Source: Mesostigma viride (taxonomy: Eukaryota > Streptophyta > Mesostigmatophyceae > Mesostigmatales > Mesostigmataceae). Taken from it: DNA of 64,000 nt. Where the stretch lies: positions 1,144,030 through 1,208,029 of the forward strand of contig RPFO01000406.1 in assembly GCA_009746045.1 (NCBI GenBank), written 5' to 3'. This document shows, piece after piece, positions 42,378-51,710 of this stretch. Within the stretch, counting starts at the first letter, position 1. The number at the start of each line of letters is the position of its first letter. The notes below the pieces were generated by a model that saw only the letters and a list, made by a program, of their open reading frames with translations, searched no databases and was not told where the DNA came from. Made by a program: the position numbers and the translations under genes.

Positions 42378-42429
42378 ATGGCTGCCATGGCGGCAGTGAC
42401 TACCAACGGTTCGATCAAGCTAGGGCTAT

Positions 42430-43780
42430 TCAAGCCCGCAGGGGGCGACCACATCTTGTGGTTGATCATCGATCAGGTCCCCGCCCCTCCAGTACACCTT
42501 GGGCTTCTGGGCCGGTCCTGCTTGTGCATGGCGGAGGTATTCCGGCCACAAGTCACGTCGCTGCTGCTGCTGAGCGGGGGTCAGGTCGTCGTCCAGCGCG
42601 TCCATGCATGCAGGTGAGGTCGTGCAACCTCATTGCGACGAGATAGATAGGAACCGCTGCTTGTCCTCAGGGGAGGCCGGGAAGGTGAGCAGGACTGACC
42701 ATGGGGGAGCTGCCTTGTCCCGTGAGTGGGGAAGGCGGTGGCACCCACGCAGTTCTACCTCACCTACCAGGCCCACCCCCATGATCGAGGGGAAGGAGCT
42801 GGTTCTTGAGCTCGTCGGCAAGGGAGGTTGACGTCGAATCGTCGATCTCACCTGGCTTCTGGGGGAAAGTGGAAACGACGCAACACCACTCGGCACTCGC
42901 GGCGAGCGCGGTCGGCCGGTGGCCTCCCGTTGTTTGGCCTGGCGGTGGTCCTCCAGCTCCTGGAGCTATGTGGCAATGGCTTCAGTGGTTGCATGAGGCG
43001 GTCGCTGACCGCAGCAGCGCCGCGGTCCGCGTACGTAGGAGAGCAGCGGGAGGTTGCCAGCATCCTGCCGGGGTCGCTGGGATGCGATGGTGGCCGTCTG
43101 CTCCGCTATCTTTGGTGGGACCTGTGCATGATGTGGCCACGGCCTCGGTGTGCGGGGCGGTTGATGGCTTCAAGCCTATTCATGAGCACGCCACACTTGC
43201 CCTCCACCTGGCGAGAGACAAGTGCAGCAGTGCGTTTCGGATGCCTGCGCGGCGATGTGTAGCGCCATGAACTGAGGTTGGAGCTGGTGGACGACCCTGG
43301 TTTCCACATATTTGGAGACCCAGGCTTCCACCGTGTTGAGCGTGGTGAACACTCAGCGATTTCATCTTCTCAGCCAGCGGCAGTCTGGCTGATCGCGAGG
43401 TCACATGCTCGATCCTCCAGCACTGCATGCGCGGATGTCATCCTTGCAGAGCTGTGGGGAGCCGATGGGGCTGCCGGCTGCGCGGGGGCTGCCAGGGTGC
43501 TGAGCGCTCTGGCGATGCCGCCTAGGCTGCGCAGGTATAGTAGATGGTCAAGATAAACTGGCGTTGTCGTGGTTCTTCATAAGTGTAGAGCTGCAGGACG
43601 TGTCGCGGTATATCTAGATAGCCGCCCCCCCCGTCTGGGGCACAAAGAGCTTCCGTTCCTGTGCGAGGAACTGGACTGACCTCGAGACGCATTCCTGCGG
43701 CGACAAAGCTTGCCACTCGAGGATTGAGAACATTTTGTCGCTGGGCAAGAATTGGCTCCATTTGCGATCGTGGCAGGGTT
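42430..43780 (-). pseudogene. ORF1 relic of half-LINE copy 2
   Basis: Minus-strand reading gives QDAGNLPLLSYVRG, then LQELEDHRQAKQREATGR, and at the C terminus LTPAQQQQRRDLWPEY and QKPKVYWRGGDL, the pattern of an L1-type ORF1p C-terminal domain. Several frame changes are present. An upstream frame at 43522-43761 starts MEPILAQRQNVLNPRVASFV. Confidence 0.6.
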
Positions 43781-44229
43781 TCTTGGGCTCAGGCGAGGCG
43801 CTTGGTGATGGTTTAGTGGGTAAGCCAGGCGGCTTGGGGCAAGGGCAAGGGCGAGAGGGTTGGGCTGGTCTCTGGGAAGCTGTTCCAGAGCTCCTTTTCC
43901 AGCCCTCGTGTGGCTTTCGGAGTCGTCATAGCTGCTTGTCCCGTGCTCAACTTTTTCGATACCGGCTGCATGCGCCGCAGTATCGGTTTCAGCCGTAACC
44001 GATTATTTATACTGGCGAGTGCGCCTTTAAAAGGCGCATCGAATGCAAATGATCTGGCGGAATTTGGGGCTCAGACGCAAAAGATCTGAACTCCGCCGTC
44101 AGCCCTATCGCCGTCAGCCATTTTTGTGGATTCTAGATTGAAGACGGCAACAGGACGCAACCCAGCTGCCAGTCTACGCTGCAGCCGGTCAGACTGCAGT
44201 GGACATGGCGGGATACTGTAAAGCCGTGT

Positions 44230-44510
44230 TGAGTGCGCACCGAAGTGGTCGACCCGGCCCTCATACAGCGTTCGGATGACGGTAATCAGGGGAGTGGGGA
44301 CGCGAGCGCGAGCAAGGACAGCCCATAGAGCGGCCCATGCAGCTAGGACAGAATCAAAAGCCTTGATGAAGTCGACGAGGATCAGGATGGCGGGAAACTC
44401 ACCAGGTTGCAGGAAAGCGATTTAATTCCTCGAAGAGGCGGCGCGCGACGAAGATGGCCATGACGGTGTTGCGCCCAGGACAAACGCCCATTTGACTCAG
44501 ATCCTCAAGG
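44230..44510 (-). pseudogene. LINE reverse transcriptase fragment
   Basis: Minus-strand reading contains GRNTVMAIFVARRLFEELNR and LVDFIKAFDSVLAAWAALWA, parallel to the RT of the full-length LINE (36154-36768) but diverged and frameshifted. Flanking RT motifs are missing. Confidence 0.75.
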
Positions 44511-44559
44511 TGACCGCCGAGAGCAGAACGAAGGCGGTTGAGGATCATGCACATGAACC

Positions 44560-46110
44560 ACCCCCGCAGGATGCTGGCGACCTCCCGCCGCTCTCCTATG
44601 CGGACCTGCTGCGGACAACGACAGCCGGCCTCATGCAGCCACTGACGCCATATCGCTACAAAACTCTAAGAACTTGAAGACCTTCGCCAGGCCCAACAAC
44701 GGGACTTAGGCCACTGACCGCGCTCGCCGCGACTGCCAGGCCAGTACGTGGTGCTGCGTCGCTTCCGCCAGAAGCAAGGTGAGACGTCTCATAGCTACAT
44801 ATATTCATTGAGAAAGATTACGAGGTGAGATGGGCATGCAACATAAGGAAAAACCCGATAAGGAGAATACAACCCTGAAGAAATTAATAGGAATCTGACA
44901 CGGACATCCAAGGATCACGCCAGCTGCACAAGGTACAACTAACTACATCACAAAACTACGACACGCAACCAATAATGCACAGGCGCTGCCGCCGGACCCA
45001 CCATGCAGGCCTGGGAGGGATCTAGACCGCATGGGTCGCGACAAAGTCGGCCCGGGTGCGGCGGAATAACACATCAGCCACGGTAATATCTATGTATAAT
45101 ATATTATGTATGTATGTAATAATAATAATATAATAGTGACTACATGGTTGGGGCATGATGCATGCATACGACAGTATTTAGAACTTTCGTGTAATTATTT
45201 TTTCTAATGTGATTAGCATAGTACTCCGTGAGCCGCGAGTGCCGGGTGGTGCTGCGTTGCTTCCCCCCAAAGCCTCCAGGTGAGACGTACGTCAACCACC
45301 GCGGCCTGCCGACGAGCTCAAGGACCAGCTCCGGCATACCCTCATGGGCCTGGTAGGTGAGGTAGAACTGCGTGGGTGCCACCGCCTTCCCCACTCACAG
45401 GACAAGGCGGCTCCCCCACCAGTCCTGCTCACCTTCCCCTCCCCCGAGGACAAGCAGCGGTTCCTTTCTCGTCGCAAGATCGAGGTTGCACGTCTCGGAC
45501 CTCACAGGTCTGGACGCTGGACACGACCTGACCCCCGCTCAGCAGTAGCAGCAGCGACGCGACCTGTGGCCGGAATGCCTCCGTTACAAGCAGGACCCCC
45601 AGAAGCCCAAGGTGTACTGGAGGGGCGGGGACCTGATGATCAATTACCACAAGATGTGGACGCCCCCTCGAGTGCGGGCTAGAATAGCCCTAGCTTGTAT
45701 ATTCATTCGGGTAGTCACTGCCGCCATGGCAGCCATGCCTAGTTAATTAATGTTTGCCTAGCTGTGCCACCACCATACCTAGTCACGCGCACTGCTAACG
45801 CACGGTACACAACTGCAGCCATAGCCTTAGTAGCTTAGCCCCTGTACAGCCATGCTACGTCTTGGCTTTGATCAGAGTACTTGCCCACGCTCCTTGTTAT
45901 GATATGCTCACATGGGTCTTCTTCAATGCACCCACAGAACTTGCCGGATCGTCTATCGTGTCTGATTACAGCTGTGGCATGCCTCTTGCATGAAGCTAGG
46001 AGAAAGGGGGTCTCTACCCTTTCTTCATGTGGTGCACATTATTACAAGGATCAAAAGCACTTCGATGCCTCTGTGACTCCCCAACGGGAGCACGAGTTTA
46101 ATTAATTAAT
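44560..46110 (+). mobile_element. half-LINE copy 3 (ORF1 relic plus 3' tail, no ORF2)
   Basis: This plus-strand counterpart of copy 2 starts with QDAGDLPPLSYADLLR. An interruption at about 44795-45225 ends in a partial duplication of GCCGCGA.TGCC sequence. The ORF1 C-terminal domain follows (about 45235-45685), then a 400-bp tail ending GACTCCCCAACGGGAGCACG and TTAATTAATTAA. No ORF2 lies between the ORF1 end and the tail. Confidence 0.75.
45235..45685 (+). pseudogene. ORF1 C-terminal domain relic, half-LINE copy 3
   Basis: It reads LLTFPSPEDKQRFLSRRK, then LTPAQQQQRRDLWPECLRYK, QKPKVYWRGGDLMINYHKM. The order matches an ORF1p C-terminal domain. Frame changes separate the pieces. Confidence 0.65.
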
Positions 46111-46129
46111 TAATTAACTAAACAACTTG

Positions 46130-46163
46130 AGTGCGGCGCTCTGGATGTAGACTCCCCGGTACC
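46130..46163 (-). pseudogene. tiny LINE RT scrap
   Basis: GCGGCGCTCTGGATGTAGAC matches the NYRG...QSAAL region of the LINE RT at 36470-36500. Confidence 0.6.
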
Positions 46164-46165
46164 CT

Positions 46166-47629
46166 AAATAGCATGCAAGGTCCTTGTGTTTTATTCAGAC
46201 TCTCATGCATTATAGTGGATGGCTTGAACCTTGTTTGCTGCTGCCAGCCCCCCTGCATTTAGCAAATCATAAATGAATTTTATGTTAACAAATACTTTGC
46301 ATACATGCATACCAAATCTCAACCAATAGGCATGAACATCATAAGTGAGCGTGCTACATGATATTTGGGTTACTATAATTATTTGGAAAACATGGGGAAA
46401 TAATGGCTTTGTTCATAACTATCCGGCCATGCTAGTGTTTTCCACGCGGATGCACACCCTAAAACCCCTAAAAAAAAACACGCATATTTGCCCCGCGTAT
46501 TCAGTTTTGGAGCCCAAAGTAAAAAGTCGTATTTTGGAGCCCAAAGTATATACTCGAGTACTGTATTTGCCAACATGGGCGCCCGGGTCTTGCCTGGCAT
46601 GCCGGCTTCCCACGGCCGGAGCAAATATAACACTTCTTCCCCATAGCAGGGGGGGCGTTGTCCTCCACTACCTGGGACCGTGCCATAGAGCACCAGGTTT
46701 CATTGCACCAGGTTTTGTTGCACACTATCATACCCGCCAGCTTGTGGATCTGTGCTCTAAGTTGTGTGCACGCAATCATTGGACAACCATGGTTGTTGTG
46801 CACCCCATTGTACACTGCCGGATTGAGACGCCTACTTTCAGTTGAATCCGCAGTCACAGTGTTCAGTCTCACTCATACCCCAGGCCGGCCGGCCAAAGTG
46901 CACAGTTGGTGAAATGAAGACGCGCTTTTCGCATTGATACTAGTATTAAAACTCCGTATTCCGCAGATTCTTGCATCGGTTGTGTGTCATATTCTTGCAT
47001 CGGTCAGTCGATTGTCGGTGTGTTCCTGTCATGTGTGAACTGTGAGCTCCGTCCGTCAGTCGGTTAACGCATGACTACAATAGTCATAGCTAAACGGCAC
47101 ATGAGCTCAACGGCTCACGCCGGCTAAACAACGGCTTCCGTGGTCGCCGGGTGGGCCGTCGCCGGGTGGGCCGTCTGCCGATGCCCCGCCAGCCGGGAAT
47201 CGTCCGCTGGGGCCAGTCGGTCGACCGGGGCCTCACCGGAGCAGGCCTTGCCCTACTGCGGACAGACGTGGACGCCAACGGTGAAACGGTGGATCATGGC
47301 CGGATGGGTGCCGCAACTGCCACTTTGCTTTCGTCGTGCTCGCTTCCCGCGCTTTTCCCGAGTGGGTGTTTCACCCAACACTCCGCTGCAAGCTCTCCCA
47401 CTAACGTAACAAATTTCTGCTCAAACCACATTCATGAATTTTGGCATAACGTTTCTTCCGATGGCGTCTTGTAGTTCCCAAAGGGCGCACAGGATATGCT
47501 GCATAGGCACGTATGCACATTTTCTCTGCCATCGCTCCGAATAAAGGGCACACGCAAGTAAAGCGAAAGCAACTGGGCCTTCTCGAGCGGTGTACGGTGA
47601 CACGCCCGCCGTCGTAAAAATTCTGCCCC
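46166..47629. other. intergenic; upstream region of the plastid-protein gene
   Basis: No domain is recognisable. TTGGAGCCCAAAGTA is repeated at 46508 and 46535, and ATTCTTGCATCGGT at 46969 and 46991. A GC-rich open frame at 47151-47474 (WGQSVDRGLTGAGLALLRTD) could be an upstream exon but has no clear splice partner. Confidence 0.4.
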
Positions 47630-50515
47630 ATGAACATCGCCCAGGCATTGACAGCCTGTCCATTATGGCTGCATCAGTGTCAATCCAACTGTGCAGCCGT
47701 GAGTAGCCATAGACAGGTAATAGCATGGAACAATTCCAAGACCACGCAACGGGGCATGGCTCGATGGCTTCGCCCCCCCACGTCCCGTGGCTTTACACTG
47801 ACTCCCGGACAGGAAAGGCCGCTAATGCATACGCGTTCGCTAGAGGTAGCCACAAAAGTGTCAAGAGAGTGCATTGTACCCTTGCCCCCGGCATTGAGGG
47901 ACGAATTATTACCAATATCGGCCACGGGCGAGCAGTATGCGTATTACTGGGGCGGCTTCGACACCATCTCCCAACGGTTGGCCCTATCGTTGCTGGGCAC
48001 CATGATATGCTATGGCGCGGACAACGTTCTGCTGTCGGTCTTCATGGCTTTCTTTTGGCTCTGGGCGCCCGTAGCCTACGCCGCCAAGCGCAACCTATCC
48101 ATCAAAGACCTGAAATTCCCAGGTAATTTTTGACTGGACCTCATCGGTTTCACAGGGTATAACTCCAAACGAATCAAGGTTTGGATCAGAAGGTTTGGCT
48201 GGGTGCAACTCATTGCATGATTGGCCATATTTGCGTCGGCAAACTCCTCGCAGCCGATGCCGTGATTCCAGCGTTGGTGTCGTTGCAGGGCAGATGGGCT
48301 TGTTGCTGGGCTGTGTATTTCCCCTGGGGACGGGACCACTTGCTTCGATGCCTTCATCTTCGTGCTGTGCGAGCACTCCTTGGAACTTAACCCCTTGGAA
48401 ACAATGGCTTTTGTACGGACCCACGCTGCCCGCTGCAGTCCGCCGTCCGCGCCCGCCCTCGCTGCCTCCGTATCTTACCCTATCCATACCAATTGCGCCC
48501 TTCTACACCACTCAAGCGTTTGACGCCCATCCCCTTGGTTCCTACGCTCCACGATGGTTACCCCAATCTGCTCACTCGCCCCAAATCTAAGTCTATAGGC
48601 CACCACATTACGGCTAGCTGCCTACTCGTCTACCTTATCCTTATCCACCACTGTAGTTTTCTCTGAGGTAATTTGGGTTTAGGGTTTTCTCTCCCATCGG
48701 TTGCTGCCTCCTAACTATACCCTCGGTTGATGCCTACTGGCACCTGCAATGCTGGCTGCCGCGCGTTGCATGCATGCCACCTGGCTGCCACCCGGTCTAC
48801 GGTGTTTGCATGCCACCCTCTACCCTTGTGTCTGTGCACCAGGCATCTGGGAGGCGCGCGTGGTCCAGGTGTCGTTTGCCAAGCGCGCGTCCACGTTGGA
48901 GGAAGACATCCAGCGGCGCGGTGACGACATGTTCTCGCCCGTCGCCGCCGGGCGCAAGTACATGAAGCTGGTGCTGGGCGACCCCTCCGGATTTGCCATC
49001 GAGGTACGCGGCCCATCTTCGGTTCATCTACTGCTGCTCTTCTATGTATTGGGTTTGTCTTGTTCATTGGTCATCGATGATCGAGTTAAGCGTCACTGTT
49101 TGGTGTTGCAGTGTCATGGTTGGTTTGCCGTCAACGTATGGTGCCTCGCTTGTTGACCCTGCCAATGAGGTACATGGGCTATCGACTTTTCATCGAATAC
49201 CGCGCGGCGTGAAGCCTGTCCCGTACTTTTGCCGTGGTTGGTATGCGGGCGGTTATGTCTTGCATCATCATGGTGGGCTTGCCATGGGGATGCTGCCTCG
49301 ATCATTGCTCTGTCTCGTTGGTCAGTCGTATCGGTTCGCCTGTTGAGGAACATTTCAGTACTTGAGGCCTCTCTTATCATATCGGTACTTGAGGCCTCTC
49401 TTATCATATCGGTACTTGACTTATCATATCGGTACTTGAGGCCTCACTTATCAATTTGGCATGTAGATGTATACTCAGTTGTGGATAAAGCACTTCTAGT
49501 TACAACTGTGGGTGCATTCAGGGGTAAGAGGGCAGCTGGCATTCTGCCCTTTCAACTGCCCAAAGTTGGCACAGCCTGCTGTCATATGGACGCTTGACGG
49601 CAGCACGGCGTGGGCGCTTCATCATGCCCTTACACCTCCTCTTTTCTGTCCACCCTGTCGTTGCTGTTATCGGTTGCTCCGATTTTGTGCAACTGCCGCG
49701 CATCTTGTGGCTCACCCCCTTGCTTGTCTTGTTGATTGCCTGTTGATGACCAGGTGGAGGTGCCAAGTCAGCGCGAGTTCCGCCAGATCCGCGTGGGAGA
49801 CGCCGCGCAGATGCTAATTCTGTCGGACCAGCCCAGTCTGCGCCGCTTCAACGTGCTGCGCGACGTGTTCCTGCCGGACCGACGTCTGTGGGTGTCCCAG
49901 TACCCTCACATCCACCGCGCGGTATACGAGTCTGTCAGTGACAGCATGCCGGTGCGATTGAGCCGCGAGCCCCCGAGCTATAAGGGCCCCAACATGGCCG
50001 GCACGGTGGCTGACTTTGGGGATGACAGCACCGGCTGGGGGGATGCGATGGCGGAGGGGCAGGGGGGGGGATGGGATGGGGTGGGCAGGGAGCCTGGGGG
50101 TGGGGACGGGGGAGAGGTTGGGGGCGGTGGGTGGCGGTACCGGCAAGGGAGCGGCGGAGGGCTGGTTCGTAGGGGTCCGGGTTATGATGGTAGTGGGTAC
50201 GCGCGGGAGGGGAGGGGGAGAAGGGAGGGAAGGGGTGGGGATGGGTGGGCCGGGGAGCCGCTGGGTCCAGAGGATAGCTATCGGTATGGCAGCAGCAGGG
50301 GTGGGGAGGACGGCGAGGTGATGGCGAGTGATGGGGATTCAACAGGGGATTGGAGGGCGGGGGGTGGACGGGACCAGTGGGGTGATCGAGGGAAGGGACC
50401 CTCAGGCGAGGGTAGGTTGGGACAAGGGGATGGTGGCCGGGCATGGGAGGTTGATCCCGTGGACGAATGGGATGATCGTTCCCGCAGAAAGAGGCAGCTG
50501 CCAGATGACTGGTGA
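47630..50515 (+). CDS. probable plastid-targeted membrane protein, conserved in cyanobacteria and plants, 3 exons
   Basis: Exons 47630-48122, 48843-49003 and 49754-50515 join in phase (KFP-G-IWEARVVQV and FAIE-VEVPSQREF) to give 471 residues. The N terminus (MNIAQALTACPLWLHQ, then Ser/Thr/Arg-rich) resembles a chloroplast transit peptide. Residues about 116-152 are strongly hydrophobic (LLGTMICYGADNVLLSVFMA), one or two membrane spans. A soluble domain follows (MKLVLGDPSGFAIEVEVPSQ, LRRFNVLRDVFLPDRRLWVS). From memory this arrangement resembles an uncharacterised cyanobacterial/plastid family; no biochemical role is claimed. The last 160 residues are a Gly/Arg/Asp-rich disordered extension ending in DDRSRRKRQLPDDW. 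Confidence 0.78.
49348..49465. repeat. 25-27-bp minisatellite in intron 2
   Basis: About four units of GGTACTTGAGGCCTCTCTTA plus TCATATC lie in the second intron of the plastid-protein gene. Confidence 0.85.
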
Positions 50516-51710
50516 CAGGGTGGGAAGGACATTTTTGTAGCGCTGCAGGCAAGGACATGATCGGGCGCCGTAGATGGCGCCGGGCCGATGATGACGGACT
50601 ATCCTCCTGCGCATGGGATCATAGCTGATTGTCTCCTTGATAGTCAGAAGACTTTTTCCAGGATTCACTCCCCGCGTGTAGGCAAGGATAGTTGAGCAAG
50701 TGGCGCCAGACGATGGATCGGTTCAATGGCTTTTAGTTGGTGGCGATACCTTGTTGGTTGAGTGCAAACACCAGATAGGAAACTGCATGGATGGAAAGTG
50801 ATGCCGTGTGCTACGGCATTCCTGTACAGCGGGTGCTGGCACGCTCGCAAGGGCCGCGGTTCCATAGTTTGTACCCCGTGCCCGGGCTATGCATGTCTAA
50901 CCTGTTCTGCAAGGCATGCGTGAAGGACGTACATTTAAATTTATCGATTAGTAGTATAAAACTTGTGTATGCATGCATGGGCTGGGCCTTGCTGCAGTAG
51001 CCCTGTCCCTTATTTCGACTCACAGGGAATCACTTGCTTGCTTCTCTGTAATGCAACGACACAACTGTCCAGGAATAGTTGTCTCGCTTAAAATGATACA
51101 AAATATTCTCTCGTGAATACTTGCGTTACTCCAAAAGAATTTAGTCGGGTGAAGGTTCATTCGACGGAAAACCAGTCCGCTATTTCTGGCAGCGGCACAC
51201 CGCTATATACACGACTATCAACGGTACAAGACAAGGCCTGGACACCGCGGCAAGTGATTGCCGTGGCAGAGCTGCTGAGCATTTTGGCATTCTCCCCTAA
51301 CTACTTCTCCAGGCAATTTCCAAGTGCCTGTTCAGGGACAATCGTTAGCAGAATGCATGAGCACCTTCTGCCAATATTTAGTGAAGCCATCATTCATGAT
51401 GCCCATGTCACCAGGTTTCCAGTGGAAGCTATCGGTGCATGCCACCATCAGACCCACAACGCTGCACAACGTTTGAACCTTTCATAATAACTCCCGGCCC
51501 AAACAGTGGGGAGACCCGAGCAAGCGCTCCGTGGTGAAAACTAGCCCAAATCCCAAGCTTTCCTACTTGCTTAATATCGTCTGAACTTCCAACCCAGGCG
51601 CTGGGGCACTGGCATGGAAAATGCTAGGCAAATGCCGTCGTTAGGTATACAAGGGATGTTGGAAATTGCTGGCTCCAGACACCAAGATAAAGTCAACAGG
51701 GTGTTCCTAT
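50516..51710. other. 3' UTR and intergenic; weak ORF
   Basis: The 3' UTR of the plastid-protein gene is followed by sequence with a 124-codon frame (51113-51487, starting MNTCVTPKEFSRVKV). No family is recognised and composition is unremarkable, so I do not call it a gene. Confidence 0.4.
51047..51051 (+). terminator. candidate TGTAA polyadenylation signal
   Basis: TGTAA, the usual poly(A) signal of volvocalean algae, occurs about 530 bp after the stop codon of the plastid-protein gene. The motif is short and could be chance. Confidence 0.3.

Larger units (their letters stand above)
41563..43990 (-). mobile_element. half-LINE copy 2 (ORF1 relic plus 3' tail, no ORF2)
   Basis: On the minus strand an ORF1 relic (about 43780-42430) is followed by the same 3' tail as copies 1 and 3. 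The tail ends in a CTCCC-CAAC-GGGAG hairpin and TTAATTAA. No endonuclease or RT lies between ORF1 and the tail. A plus-strand LINE fragment (41942-42377) is inserted in the tail. Copies 2 and 3 form a large inverted repeat around about 44000-44550. Confidence 0.75.

Noticed and set aside
49814-50558. Minus-strand Pro-rich frames opposite exon 3 of the plastid-protein gene
   Set aside because: They are antisense of the Gly-rich tail; no start or domain support.
51113-51487. 124-codon frame between the plastid-protein gene and AIM24
   Set aside because: No domain, no splice partner and unremarkable composition; left as unassigned.
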